Source: Clostridia bacterium (GTDB lineage: Bacteria > Bacillota > Clostridia > Christensenellales > Aristaeellaceae). Taken from it: DNA of 64,000 nucleotides. The translations under genes and the position numbers were made by a program. A model generated the notes under the pieces. The model worked only from the letters and a program-made list of their open reading frames with translations. It was not told the origin of the DNA and did no database searches. The DNA lies in contig JAFRLY010000032.1 in assembly GCA_017431005.1 (NCBI GenBank), positions 21,328-85,327 of the forward strand, read 5' to 3'. Below, in pieces: positions 51,264 to 60,849 of the stretch; position 1 is the first letter of the stretch; each line of letters opens with the position of its first letter.

Positions 51264-53168
51264 TCAGCCGGGCTCATCCCCGGGCTGCATGCCCCAGAGC
51301 AGCTGCTCCAGGTCGCCGGCGGGTTCATCCCCCTGCGCGCCGGCCGGCGCCAGCGCCTTTGAGAACTGGGTTTCATACAGCTCCTGGTAGACGCCGCCGG
51401 CGTTCACCAGCTCCTGATGCCGGCCCCGCTCAACGATCTGCCCGTCCTTCACAACGAGGATCTCATCCGCCGCCAGGATCGTGGACAGGCGGTGGGCGAT
51501 CAGGATGCTGGTATGGCTGCGGATAATCGGATCAATGGCCTCCTGGATCTTCTGCTCCGAGATGGAATCCAGGGCCGAGGTCGCCTCGTCAAAGATAAAG
51601 ACCGTCGGATCCTTCAGCAGCACCCGGGCGATGGACAGCCGCTGCTTCTCGCCGCCGGACAGCTTCAGGCCGCGGTTGCCGACCATGGCGTTCAGCCCCT
51701 CCGGCTGGTTCTGCACGAAGTCCCAGATGTTCGCCTTCCGCAGGGCCTCCTCCATGTCCGCGTCGGTGGCGTCCGGCCGGGCGTACAGCAGGTTGTCCCG
51801 GATCGTGCCGTTGAACAGGTAGGTTTCCTGGGAGACCACGCCCACCTGGGCCCGGAGGAACTCCAGGTCCAGCTTCCGGACGTCCGTCCCGTCAAAGGTC
51901 ACCCGGCCCTCCCCCACGTCGTACAGCCGGGGGATCAGATTGATGATCGTGCTCTTTCCGGACCCGGAGGGGCCGACGATGGCGATGCTGCGGCCGGCGT
52001 TCAGGGTGAAGGAAATATCCTTCAGCACCGTCCGGCCCGGCTCATACCCGAAGCTCACATGATCAAAAACCACATTGCCTTCCGCATGCTCCGGCGTCAC
52101 GGCGTCCGGAGCGTTTTGGATTTCCACGGGAATATCAAAATAGTCAAAGATGCGGGTGAACAGCGCCATCGAGCGGATCCAGTCCACCTGGATGTTCAGC
52201 AGGCTGTTGACCGGCATGTACATCCGGCCCAGCAGCGTCACCAGCACCGTGATATCGCCGATCGTCAGGTTATGGTGATACCGGATCATCAGCAGGCCGC
52301 CCACCAGATAGATCAGCATCGGGCCGATGCTGGTGAAGGTGGACAGGATCACGAAGAACCAGCGGCCCGCCATCCGCTCCCGGATATTCAGTTTAATCAT
52401 CCGTCCGTTGGCCTGCTCATAGCGGTCATACTCATACTTTTCCTTGCCGAACAGCTTTGAAAGCAGCTGGCCGGACACGGACAGGGTTTCGTTCAGGATG
52501 CCGTTGATCTCATCGTTGCAGGCCTGGGACTCGTTGGCGTACTTCCAGCGGGTTTTGCCGGCCCTGCGGGTGGGCAGGGTGAACAGCGGCACGATGACAA
52601 TGCCGATCAGCGCCAGGATCCAGTTCTTCCGGAACATGGCGGTCATCGCGATGATCAGGGTGATCGTGTTGGACAGAATGCTGGTGAAGGTGTTCGTGAT
52701 CACCTGCTGCACCCCGTCGATATCGCTGGTCATCCGGGTGATGATGTCCCCCTGGTTGTTCGTGGTGAAGAACCGCTGGGACATCTTCTGCAGATGGGAG
52801 AACATCTGGTTCCGCATGTCATAGGTGATGTGCTGGGCGATCCAGGTGTTGATATAGCTCTCCGCCACGCCGATCAGGTTGGACCCGAAGGTCACCGCCA
52901 GGGACAGCAGGATGTAGGTCACCAGCGCCCTGAGATCCCCTTTGATCAGGCCCTCGTCAATGATCTTGCCGGTCAGGATCGTCGGCAGCAGGGAGCAGAA
53001 GGACGCCGCCGCGATGCAGACCATCACCAGCAGCATATGCTTCCAGTACGGCTTCAGGTAGGAGAAAACCCGGGCCAGCAGTTCCTTCGTCACCTTCGGC
53101 TGCTGCTGCTTTTCCTCCTCAGTCAGAAAACGGCCGCCTATTCCGCCGCGGCCTCTGCCCTGCGTCAT
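51264..53168 (-). CDS. ABC exporter, fused permease and ATPase
   Basis: The 634-residue protein starts with a Gly/Arg-rich stretch (GRGRGGIGGRF), then six membrane helices up to about residue 330, then an ATPase with Walker A GPSGSGKST, signature LSGGEKQRLSIAR and Walker B VFIFDEATSALD. It resembles multidrug or lipid exporters of the YfiC/LmrA type. The family often works as heterodimers, but no partner is adjacent. The C-terminal 35 residues after the ATPase are Ala/Gly/Glu-rich. GGAGGGATG precedes the ATG. Substrate unknown. Confidence 0.9.
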   Translation of the reverse strand: MTQGRGRGGIGGRFLTEEEKQQQPKVTKELLARVFSYLKPYWKHMLLVMVCIAAASFCSLLPTILTGKIIDEGLIKGDLRALVTYILLSLAVTFGSNLIGVAESYINTWIAQHITYDMRNQMFSHLQKMSQRFFTTNNQGDIITRMTSDIDGVQQVITNTFTSILSNTITLIIAMTAMFRKNWILALIGIVIVPLFTLPTRRAGKTRWKYANESQACNDEINGILNETLSVSGQLLSKLFGKEKYEYDRYEQANGRMIKLNIRERMAGRWFFVILSTFTSIGPMLIYLVGGLLMIRYHHNLTIGDITVLVTLLGRMYMPVNSLLNIQVDWIRSMALFTRIFDYFDIPVEIQNAPDAVTPEHAEGNVVFDHVSFGYEPGRTVLKDISFTLNAGRSIAIVGPSGSGKSTIINLIPRLYDVGEGRVTFDGTDVRKLDLEFLRAQVGVVSQETYLFNGTIRDNLLYARPDATDADMEEALRKANIWDFVQNQPEGLNAMVGNRGLKLSGGEKQRLSIARVLLKDPTVFIFDEATSALDSISEQKIQEAIDPIIRSHTSILIAHRLSTILAADEILVVKDGQIVERGRHQELVNAGGVYQELYETQFSKALAPAGAQGDEPAGDLEQLLWGMQPGDEPG

Positions 53169-53191
53169 CGCGCATCCCTCCCTTTTCCGGC

Positions 53192-53221
53192 ATTATAACC
53201 CGGCAAAGCGTTCCCGTTCAA
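53192..53221 (-). promoter_or_regulatory. Promoter of the ABC exporter at 51264-53168
   Basis: On the minus strand TTGAAC (53221-53216) and TATAAT (53197-53192), 18 bases apart, 24 bases before the ATG. Confidence 0.65.
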
Positions 53222-53245
53222 GCATCCGGCGCTTTCAGCACACGA

Positions 53246-53276
53246 CAAAAACAGCCGCCCCGGATGCCGGGGCGGC
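53246..53276 (-). terminator. Terminator of the antiporter gene
   Basis: GCCGCCCCGG (53276-53267 on minus) pairs with CCGGGGCGGC (53263-53254) around CAT and is followed by TGTTTTTG. Confidence 0.85.
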
Positions 53277-53298
53277 CAGGAACCATGTACGGAGAACA

Positions 53299-54276
53299 TT
53301 ATGAAACAAACTGATACACCGTGAAGGCGGTATAGATGCACAGCAGCAGCACGCCCTGCCAGCGCCGCAGCTTTCCGCTCCGGAGCGTGGGCAGGCACAG
53401 GATTGCCATGACGGCCAGCATCAGCGGCAGGTCAATGATCAGGCTGGAGTTCATGCCGGCGATCAGCTTTTCCGCCGGGACGCTGAAGGGTGAGATGGTG
53501 ATGGCCGCGCCGCTCACCAGAATGATGTTGAACAGGTTCGCGCCGATCACGTTGCCCAGGGACAGGGCGCCGTGGCCCTTGATCAGGCTGGTGATCGCCG
53601 TGATCAGCTCCGGCAGGCTCGTGCCCAGGGCGATCATCGTCAGGCCGATAACGCTGTCCGGCACGCCGAGGGCGGAAGCGATGATCGTGCCGTTGTCCAC
53701 CAGCAGGCGGGCGCCGACCGCGATCGCCGCGGCGCCGATGACCAGCAGCAGGATTTCCTGCCACAGGGGCTTGGGCGCATCCGCCGCTTCCTCTTCCTCC
53801 CCGGCATCCTCCGCCGCGTCCGGATGCTTTTTCATGTACAGCACGGACCATGCCATGTAGAAGACGAAGAAGCACAGATAGGCAACACCGATCCACCGCG
53901 TGAAGGCGCCGGACGTCCAGGCCACCAGGGAATAGCTCACCGCCGCGATGAAGAAAAACAGGGTGGGGAACAGGAAGGATTTCGGATTCACCTTCCCGGG
54001 GCGGATCGCCACGGTCAGGGCCGCGATCAGGCTCGTGTTGCAGATGATCGAGCCGATGGCGTTGCCGTAGGAGATGCCGGCGTTATGCTCCAGGGCCGCC
54101 TGGGAGGAGACCATGACCTCCGGCAGCGTGGTTCCGATGGAAACCACCGTGGCGCCGATCAGCAGCTCCGGCAGATGAAACCGCCGGGCCAGGCCCACAG
54201 AGCCGTCCACAAACCAGTCGCCGCCCTTGATCAGCAGCGCGAAACCCACCAGAAAAAGAACAATCGGCCAAAGCAT
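53299..54276 (-). CDS. Ca2+/Na+ exchanger family antiporter
   Basis: From the ATG at 54276 (GGGAGGAAACGGG upstream) the protein has 325 residues. It shows two inverted repeats of the CaCA family: GATVVSIGTTLPEVMVS near residue 45 and GLTMIALGTSLPELITAI near 220, each an alpha-repeat with the ion-binding Glu. About 10 membrane helices are present, with a charged loop (DAAEDAGEEEEAADAP) between the halves. It exports calcium in exchange for sodium, as YrbG-like proteins do. It is a single-gene unit with its own terminator. Confidence 0.9.
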   Translation of the reverse strand: MLWPIVLFLVGFALLIKGGDWFVDGSVGLARRFHLPELLIGATVVSIGTTLPEVMVSSQAALEHNAGISYGNAIGSIICNTSLIAALTVAIRPGKVNPKSFLFPTLFFFIAAVSYSLVAWTSGAFTRWIGVAYLCFFVFYMAWSVLYMKKHPDAAEDAGEEEEAADAPKPLWQEILLLVIGAAAIAVGARLLVDNGTIIASALGVPDSVIGLTMIALGTSLPELITAITSLIKGHGALSLGNVIGANLFNIILVSGAAITISPFSVPAEKLIAGMNSSLIIDLPLMLAVMAILCLPTLRSGKLRRWQGVLLLCIYTAFTVYQFVS

Positions 54277-54383
54277 GCCCGTTTCCTCCCTGCGCGCCGT
54301 CAAGGCGCGTTGATTTTATACCGGATCAGAATAACACCGGAAGCGGAAAAAATAAATCTCCAAAATCCGCAAAATAGACGGTT

Positions 54384-55445
54384 TTATTTATTCCCGTTCC
54401 GGAAAGCGCTGGGCTTTCTGCCGGTGCTCCGCTCAAACAGCTTGCTGAAATAGTTGGTATCCGTATATCCGACCTGCTCACAGATCTCATAAACCTTCAG
54501 GTCCGTATCCCGGAGCAGCACCTCCGCACGCTTCATCCGCAGCTCCGTCAGATATTTCTGATAGGTGGTCCCGGTTTTCTTTTTGAAAAGCTGGCTGAAA
54601 TAGAAGGGATTGACATAGAACCGCTCTGCGATGTCGTTCAGGCTGACGTTCTTCGCATAATTCTCCTGCATATAGGCCTTCGCCTCACCGATCAGATCCC
54701 GTTTTCCGCCGGGATCGTCCCCCTCCAGGATTTCACCCGCGCCCTTCAGCATGTTGAAGGTCCAGTTTTCCAGCTCGTCCAGGGAGGTCATCCGGGAAAC
54801 GCTGCGGGAGGAAAGCACATTCCGGCCCAGATAGCTGTTGATGCGCAGGGAAGCGTGCGGATATTTCCGGGTGCCGAAAAGCACCAGGTTCAGGCACAGC
54901 ATCCGGATGTTTTCCGTGCTCAGCTTTTCCCGGTGATCACGAAGCACCTCAAACACGCCGGAAACCGCCGCCCGGATCCCTTTCGGATCCCGCAGGAGCA
55001 TCGCTTCCTCCAGCTGCTGCAGCAGCTCCTCCGGGAAAAGGTCCGCCATATCGGCAAAGTTCTCCTGCGCCGCCCATTTCCCGCGGATTTTTTCAATGTC
55101 CGCGAAAAGCTCCTCCTCGTCAATCGGCTTGGTCAGAAAATACTGCACGCCGTAGGCCATCGCCCTTCTGGCATACTCAAAATCCGCGTAGCCGGAAATC
55201 AGGATATACTCCGTCCGGGGCTCATAGGCCTCAATATCCCGGATCATGTCCAGTCCGCTGGCCTGGGGCATCCGGATATCCGTGACAATAATATCCGGAT
55301 GCAGCTCAATCGCCTTGTCAAAGCCCTCCAGCCCGTCCCGGGCACAGCCGACGACCCGGTAATCCGGGGACTGCGAGGTCAGCAGCAGCGTCAGGCCTTC
55401 CACAATCTCCGGTTCATCGTCCACAATCAGGATTCTGACATCCAT
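54384..55445 (-). CDS. Response regulator with AraC-type DNA-binding domain (YesN-like)
   Basis: The protein has 353 residues from the ATG at 55445. The receiver domain has the acidic pair in LIVDDEPE (9-10), phospho-acceptor Asp56 in VTDIRMP and the Lys in FLTKPID. The C-terminal 100 residues are two helix-turn-helix units of the AraC type (VSLNDIAERFYVNPFYFSQLF and EICEQVGYTDTNYFSKLF). It is cognate to the kinase encoded just upstream, whose stop it overlaps. Regulators of this YesN type activate carbohydrate transporter operons nearby, here probably the importer and hydrolase at 57.4-63.7 kb. Confidence 0.92.
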   Translation of the reverse strand: MDVRILIVDDEPEIVEGLTLLLTSQSPDYRVVGCARDGLEGFDKAIELHPDIIVTDIRMPQASGLDMIRDIEAYEPRTEYILISGYADFEYARRAMAYGVQYFLTKPIDEEELFADIEKIRGKWAAQENFADMADLFPEELLQQLEEAMLLRDPKGIRAAVSGVFEVLRDHREKLSTENIRMLCLNLVLFGTRKYPHASLRINSYLGRNVLSSRSVSRMTSLDELENWTFNMLKGAGEILEGDDPGGKRDLIGEAKAYMQENYAKNVSLNDIAERFYVNPFYFSQLFKKKTGTTYQKYLTELRMKRAEVLLRDTDLKVYEICEQVGYTDTNYFSKLFERSTGRKPSAFRNGNK

Positions 55446-57256
55446 GGCTGTCCCTCCCGTTCCGCTTTTTCCGCTCCGCTGAGATCCCGGATGCAAAGCT
55501 CAATCTCCGTTCCGGTTTCATTGCTGTGAACCACCTTCAGATACGCCTCTGACCCGTATTGCAGCTGCAGCCGCTTGGCGATGTTTTCCAGGCCGATATG
55601 CTGCCGGCCGGCCTCCGACGCGGACCGCATGGAAATATTCCCCTGCCGGATGGATTCCAGCCGGTCCGAAATCTGCATCAGCCGGTCCGGATCCATACCG
55701 GTGCCATCGTCCGTGACCCGGAACCGGATCAGGTCGGAATCCGGCAGGCGCTCCCCGCGGATCCGGATGTGCAGCGGGGAATCCGGGCCCGCGGCCCCGT
55801 GGCTCAGGCTGTTCTCCACCAGCGGCTGAAACAGGATCACCATGCACGGAACCTCCAGCAGTTCCTCCGGAACCTCCGCTGTCAGCGTGTTTTCCGTTCG
55901 GAAGCGCAGATTCTGCAGCCGCAGGAAGGAACGGACATAGTCGAGCTCGTTTTTGACCGTGTGCCGTTCATTCACGTTCTCCAGCGTCATGCGGAACATT
56001 TTGCCCAGCAGGCTGGTCATCTCCGCCACATCCCGGTTTCCGGCGATCAGCGCCTTCATCCGGATGGATTCCAGGGTGTTGAACATCATGTGCGGATTGA
56101 TCTGCGTCTGCAGCGCTGTCAGCTGCGCGTCCTTTTTCTGCAGATCCTTCTGGTAAACCTGGCTGATCAGATACTCGATCCGCTCCGCCATCCGGTTGTA
56201 CTGCCTGATCAGGTCCCCGAACTCATCCCGGCTGAAGCTGCCCTCCACCGGCATGTAGCGGCCGTTTTCCGCCTGCACCATCGCCTCCCGCAGCCGCGCG
56301 ATCGGCCGGGTGAAGGAGCGGCTGAACAGCGCGGCGCAGAGAAGGGAAAGCAGCAGACAGGAATAAACGCTCAGGGCGGTCACCCAGACCAGATCCCGGC
56401 GCAGCAGAAGCAGAGTTGCCTTCGGATAAATCACATGAACGGTAATATCCGTGTTTTCCACCGGCCGGGACTCCGCCAGATATCTGTGATCCGGCATCTC
56501 AAAACGGACAAAGCCCTCCCCGTCCCGAAGGGCGGTTTTTTCTTCATAGGCGGAATCATACAGCACCTGGTGCCCGGCGTTTTCCGCCACCACCCGGAAG
56601 CCCTGCAGGTTTTCATCCAGCAGGGACAGACTGCCCGGACGGATCACGGAACCGGCCTCCACATCCAGCATGATCAGGCCCGCGTACTGCCTGGCCGGTC
56701 CGTACAGCTTCTGCACCGCGGAAATCACCGGGCCGCGTCCGAACCGGTTCGTATATTCCCCGTCATGCATCGGGATCACGGAGAAGGCCGCCGGATCCTC
56801 AGCGATCCGCCGCATCCAGTCCTTCTCCGCAAATGCCGCCAGGTTTTTCTTTTCCCCGGCGGCCCCGTTCTGAAAGGTCTGTCCGCTTTTCAGCACAATG
56901 CCCGCGTAAACCAAGCGCGGCTGCATCTTGATCAGGCGGAAAAGCAGCCTGCTGATCTGCCCCTGATACTCCGCCTGCTCTGAAACCGGAACGGCGCCGC
57001 GCGACAGCGCGTTCAGCACGTCCGAATCCACCAGCACCGCCATCATCAGGCCCCGGCAGGATTCAACGAACTGCTCCATGCCGGAAGCTGCCTGCGCGCT
57101 CAGCGCCTCCGCCAGCACCTCCGTCCGGCGGTTGATGTTCCGCATGGCCGCATAGGAAACAATCACGGAGGAAAGGGAAATCGAAACAAAGCAGATCACG
57201 AGAAAAGCCGCGGTCAGCTTCCGGGATATTTTCAGATTGCCGACTTTCCGGAACAT
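55427..57256 (-). CDS. Sensor histidine kinase (YesM-like)
   Basis: From the ATG at 57256 (AAAGGAGGAAAG upstream) the product has 609 residues: a membrane helix at about 15-38, an extracytoplasmic sensing domain to about 285, a second helix, a HAMP linker, and the His_kinase/HATPase_c unit. The phospho-acceptor is His389 in QINPHMMFNTLE; most relatives read PHFLYN, so MMF is a slight variant. The ATPase has PLVENSLSHG (N box) and VTDDGTGMD (G box). It probably senses an extracellular saccharide or the importer's binding protein. Confidence 0.92.
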   Translation of the reverse strand: MFRKVGNLKISRKLTAAFLVICFVSISLSSVIVSYAAMRNINRRTEVLAEALSAQAASGMEQFVESCRGLMMAVLVDSDVLNALSRGAVPVSEQAEYQGQISRLLFRLIKMQPRLVYAGIVLKSGQTFQNGAAGEKKNLAAFAEKDWMRRIAEDPAAFSVIPMHDGEYTNRFGRGPVISAVQKLYGPARQYAGLIMLDVEAGSVIRPGSLSLLDENLQGFRVVAENAGHQVLYDSAYEEKTALRDGEGFVRFEMPDHRYLAESRPVENTDITVHVIYPKATLLLLRRDLVWVTALSVYSCLLLSLLCAALFSRSFTRPIARLREAMVQAENGRYMPVEGSFSRDEFGDLIRQYNRMAERIEYLISQVYQKDLQKKDAQLTALQTQINPHMMFNTLESIRMKALIAGNRDVAEMTSLLGKMFRMTLENVNERHTVKNELDYVRSFLRLQNLRFRTENTLTAEVPEELLEVPCMVILFQPLVENSLSHGAAGPDSPLHIRIRGERLPDSDLIRFRVTDDGTGMDPDRLMQISDRLESIRQGNISMRSASEAGRQHIGLENIAKRLQLQYGSEAYLKVVHSNETGTEIELCIRDLSGAEKAEREGQPWMSES

Positions 57257-57290
57257 CCTCTTTCCTCCTTTATCGTTCCCTGCTGTGACC

Positions 57291-57319
57291 ATCTTAATCT
57301 TTTCCGCCGGGAAGATCAA
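57291..57319 (-). promoter_or_regulatory. Candidate promoter of the two-component genes
   Basis: TTGATC (57319-57314) and TAAGAT (57296-57291) on the minus strand with 17-base spacing, 34 bases before the kinase start. Confidence 0.5.
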
Positions 57320-57327
57320 TGCGGACA

Positions 57328-57365
57328 GAAAAACCGCACAGGGCGGGAAGACCCGTCCTGTGCGG
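57328..57365 (-). terminator. Terminator of the importer operon
   Basis: On the minus strand CCGCACAGG...CCTGTGCGG (57365-57334) forms a long stem with one mismatch and a TCTT loop, followed by TTTTTCTG. It separates the transporter operon from the kinase genes. Confidence 0.85.
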
Positions 57366-57388
57366 AGCAGATGGATACAGACTGAAGC

Positions 57389-58936
57389 TTACTGCTTGCC
57401 GGCGTACCAGGCCCGGACGCGCTCGGTCACCGCTTCGCCGCCGTTCTTATACCAGCGGTCCACGAATTCATCGAACTTGTCCAGATCATACTCGCCGGTG
57501 ATGATCTTGGAAATGTACTCCACATACAGCGTGCGGTTCTGGATATCCTCATATCCGTCATAAACGGTGGAGGGCATGCCGTCCGCGGCAATCACCCTGC
57601 CGTCGGCCTGGTTGCCGTTCAGCAGCGCGATGGATTCGTCGATCTGCCAGCTGTTTTCTTCCGTCCGGACAGCCTCCAGGCGGCTGGTGATGACGTCCAC
57701 ATTCTCGACCTGGCAGCCGGGGGTCTGCAGAATCAGCAGCTCCTGGGTGGCCTTGTCTTCCGGCAGCTTGACCTTTTTGCCGTCAACAACCTCATAATGC
57801 ATGCCTTCCACGCCGTATTCCAGGTCACGGTATTCCATGTTGTACTGGCAGTCCAGCACCCGGAAGGCCGCCTTCATCAGCTGCTCATCCTTCGCCACGT
57901 CGGCGGAAACCATCTTGCCGGAGTTGCCGGTGGGCTTGACGGTAATGAAGCCTTCATAGCCTTCCGCGCTGATCTGGGGCAGGTTGGCCACCTGGGCCTT
58001 CACCGCGCCGGCAGTGTAGTCATAGATACCCTGCAGCCGCTGATAGGCCACCCACGGAATGTGGTAATACACGCCGACAGTGTTGCTGTCGAACTTTCCG
58101 GACCAGTCAGCACCGGAGTTCAGCAGGGTTTCGGGGTCCAGCAGGCCTTCCCTGTACAGGCCGGAAACGAACGCCAGCGCGTCCTTCATATTGGGCGTCA
58201 CAGCGGAATAGGTGATTTCGCCGTTGTAGACATCCCACTCCGGATAGCCTTCATACATCGCGATGCCGTACATGGCGAACAGGTAATCCATCCAGCGGGC
58301 TTCGGCGCGGCCGCCGGCGGGGATTTCATCCGCGGCGCCGTTGCCGTTGGGATCCTTTTCCTTGAAGGCGCGCAGCACCTCCACAAACTCCTCCTGCGTG
58401 GCAGGCATCTTCATGCCGACAGCGTCCAGCCAGTCCGTGCGGATATAAGCGCCGTGGCGGGTGAAGGTGGTGACGTCCGGAATCGTCCAGATGCGGCCCT
58501 GGCCGGTGGGGTCATTGGCGCGGACGGTTTCCCAGACGGAAGCGGGAACGGATTCCCACACATGGGGCATGTACTCCGGCAGATAATCCGTCAGGTCCAG
58601 CGCGGCGCCGTCCAGAATCAGGCCGTTCTCAATGCCGTTGTTGTAAATGAAGATGTCCGGGGTATCGTTGGCCGCGACCCGCAGCGCCAGCTGCTCACGG
58701 TAGGTCTGGCCGCCGTTCCAGTCCACATAGGGCATATAGACGCCCACGCCGATGGTTTCCTTCGTCAGGTTGTAGTAGGCGCCGCCGATTTCCACCGGCA
58801 GGAAACCTTCATTGGTGAACCAGTACTCAATGTCCGGATAGCTCTCCGCTGTTTCAGCGGTGGCAAGGCTCATACCGGCGGTCATCATGACCAGCGCGAG
58901 CAGCAGGCCGAGGATACGGGAACTCAGTTTCTTCAT
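57389..58936 (-). CDS. Extracellular solute-binding protein of a carbohydrate ABC importer
   Basis: From the ATG at 58936 (AAGAAGGAG upstream) the product has 515 residues. A signal peptide (LLLALVMMTAGMSLATAET) precedes a family-1/LplA-type binding protein: NDTPDIFIYNN, TDYLPEYMPHVWE, YIRTDWLDAVGMKMPATQEEF, DPNGNGAADEIP and a C-terminal cluster WYKNGG. No Cys follows the signal peptide, so it is not a lipoprotein, unusual for this role in a Gram-positive cell. It binds an oligosaccharide and delivers it to the two permeases encoded upstream in the same operon. Confidence 0.9.
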   Translation of the reverse strand: MKKLSSRILGLLLALVMMTAGMSLATAETAESYPDIEYWFTNEGFLPVEIGGAYYNLTKETIGVGVYMPYVDWNGGQTYREQLALRVAANDTPDIFIYNNGIENGLILDGAALDLTDYLPEYMPHVWESVPASVWETVRANDPTGQGRIWTIPDVTTFTRHGAYIRTDWLDAVGMKMPATQEEFVEVLRAFKEKDPNGNGAADEIPAGGRAEARWMDYLFAMYGIAMYEGYPEWDVYNGEITYSAVTPNMKDALAFVSGLYREGLLDPETLLNSGADWSGKFDSNTVGVYYHIPWVAYQRLQGIYDYTAGAVKAQVANLPQISAEGYEGFITVKPTGNSGKMVSADVAKDEQLMKAAFRVLDCQYNMEYRDLEYGVEGMHYEVVDGKKVKLPEDKATQELLILQTPGCQVENVDVITSRLEAVRTEENSWQIDESIALLNGNQADGRVIAADGMPSTVYDGYEDIQNRTLYVEYISKIITGEYDLDKFDEFVDRWYKNGGEAVTERVRAWYAGKQ

Positions 58937-58995
58937 GGTTTCTCCTTCTTTCTTTATATTTTTTCTTCCGTAAAAGGAAGGAAAAAGCAGACGGA

Positions 58996-59883
58996 TTATC
59001 CCTTCACGGATCCGAGCATGGCGCCCTTGGCGAAATACTTCTGCACGAAGGGATAGATCAGCAGCACCGGAACCATCGAGAAGATGACGGCCGCGGCGCC
59101 GAGGGTATCGTTGGTATAGTTGGCCGTGCTGACCTTCACGGCGGCGGCGATGTCTCCGGAGGCCGCGTTCACCAGCTGGTGGATTTTCAGCTGCAGCGGG
59201 AACAGCGCCGTATCCTGGATCATCATCAGGGGCGTCGCGTACTGGTTCCAGGCGCCGACGCCGTAGAACAGGCCCACCGTCGCGATCACGGCCTTGGAGG
59301 AGGGCAGGACGATCCGGAAAAACATCCGGAACTTGCCGCATCCGTCAATCTCGGCCGCCTCCTCAATCTCCGCCGGGAAGGACTGGAAGAAGCTCCGCAT
59401 GACCAGCAGGTTGTAGGCGGAAATCACCTGGGGAACCACCATGGCCCAGAAGCTGTTGTACAGCCCGTAGCCCCGCAGGGTCAGGAAGTAGGGAATCGTC
59501 GGCGCCTTGAAGATCATCGTGAAAACCACAACCAGCATCAGCACCTTCACCGGGGCGAAGTTCCGCTTGGACAGCGGATAGGCCATCATGGCGTTGATCA
59601 GCAGGGAAATCACCACAACCAGCGCGGTGGAAGCCGCTGAAATCCCGAGGGACCGCCAGAGGCCCGCGTTCCGCAGCATGAATTCCCAGGAGGCAAAGGT
59701 GAAGCCCACCGGCACCAGACCGATGGTGCCGGTCTGGGAGGCAATCTTTGAGCTCAGGGAAACGGCCAGCTCCGCGATCATGGGAACGGCCATCACAACG
59801 CCGAAAAGAATCAGGAAAATCAGGACGGCCAGATTGAACGCATGATCCCCGGCCGATTCCCGGATATGATTCCTCGCGCTCAT
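58996..59883 (-). CDS. Carbohydrate ABC importer permease (LplC/MalG type)
   Basis: The protein has 295 residues from the ATG at 59883, six membrane helices, and the EAA loop EEAAEIDGCGKFRMFFRIVLP that contacts the ATPase, interrupted here as EEAAEIDGCG and KFRMFFRIVLPSSK. The start overlaps the stop of the first permease (TGATG); two GTG codons lie in frame just before. It pairs with the other permease to form the channel. No ATPase gene is in the operon, so a shared MsmX-type ATPase must serve it. Confidence 0.92.
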   Translation of the reverse strand: MSARNHIRESAGDHAFNLAVLIFLILFGVVMAVPMIAELAVSLSSKIASQTGTIGLVPVGFTFASWEFMLRNAGLWRSLGISAASTALVVVISLLINAMMAYPLSKRNFAPVKVLMLVVVFTMIFKAPTIPYFLTLRGYGLYNSFWAMVVPQVISAYNLLVMRSFFQSFPAEIEEAAEIDGCGKFRMFFRIVLPSSKAVIATVGLFYGVGAWNQYATPLMMIQDTALFPLQLKIHQLVNAASGDIAAAVKVSTANYTNDTLGAAAVIFSMVPVLLIYPFVQKYFAKGAMLGSVKG

Positions 59884-60818
59884 CACCACAGCCCCCCATC
59901 CTCAGAAACACGCTTCGAAAGACGGTTGAACACAACCACCAGGATAAAGCCGATCACCGACTGGAAAAGGCCCACGGCCGTGGAGAAGCTGTATTTCCCC
60001 TGCTGGATGCCGGAGCGGTAAACATAGGTGTCAAAAATATCCGCCACATCGTAGGTCATGGGAGTATAGAGGTTGAACACCTGGTCGAACCCGAGATCGA
60101 GGAAGCTGCCGATATTGATCAGGAACAGCGTCACTGCCGTCGGCAGGATCATGGGGAAGGTGATCCGGGTCATTTTCTGGAACCGGGACGCCCCGTCGAT
60201 GGAGGCGGATTCATAAAGCCCGGGATCAATGCCGGAAATGGCCGCCAGGTAAACCACCGTGCCCCACCCGGACTCCTTCCAGATAGAGGTCAGCACGTAA
60301 ACCGGACGGAACCAGGCGCTCTTCTGCATGGGCAGGATCATTTCCAGGCCGAACAGGGAACGGATCTGATTGAACAGGCCGGAGGCGCCCAGCACGTCAA
60401 AGGTCAGCCCGCCCACAATCACCCAGGAGATAAAGTGCGGAATCGTCACCACCGTCTGGATGCTCTTTTTCACCAGGGCCTGGCGCAGCTCGTTCATCAG
60501 CAGCGCCAGCAGGATCGGCACCGGAAAAACAATCAGCGTTTTCAGTGCGCCCAGAATCAGCGTGTTCCGGAACACCCGGTGAAAATCGTCATAATCCAGC
60601 AGCTTCCGGAAGTTCTCCAGACCCACCCAGGGACTGCCCCAGATGCCGCGGCGCAGGGAAAAATTCTGGAAGGCGATCACGCTGCCCGCCATCGGGATAT
60701 ACTTAATCAGAATCAGAAAAGTCAGCCCCGGCAGAATCATGACATAATAGGGCCAAAAATTCCTGAAATGCCGGGCCAGCCGCCCGCCGGCAGTTCCGGC
60801 CCACCGTGAATCGCTCAT
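59883..60818 (-). CDS. Carbohydrate ABC importer permease (LplB type)
   Basis: From the ATG at 60818, preceded by GAGGTGA, the product has 311 residues and six membrane helices, with WPYYVMILPGLTFLILIKYIPM cut here to WPYYVMILPG and LILIKYIPM, the standard LplB opening. The EAA loop is LYESASIDGASRFQKMTRITFP. It is the first gene of the importer operon. It resembles the YtcP/LplB branch used for pectin-derived and complex oligosaccharides. Confidence 0.92.
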   Translation of the reverse strand: MSDSRWAGTAGGRLARHFRNFWPYYVMILPGLTFLILIKYIPMAGSVIAFQNFSLRRGIWGSPWVGLENFRKLLDYDDFHRVFRNTLILGALKTLIVFPVPILLALLMNELRQALVKKSIQTVVTIPHFISWVIVGGLTFDVLGASGLFNQIRSLFGLEMILPMQKSAWFRPVYVLTSIWKESGWGTVVYLAAISGIDPGLYESASIDGASRFQKMTRITFPMILPTAVTLFLINIGSFLDLGFDQVFNLYTPMTYDVADIFDTYVYRSGIQQGKYSFSTAVGLFQSVIGFILVVVFNRLSKRVSEDGGLW

Positions 60819-60849
60819 GGACAGGTCACCTCTTTTCATCTCTGTGCTC

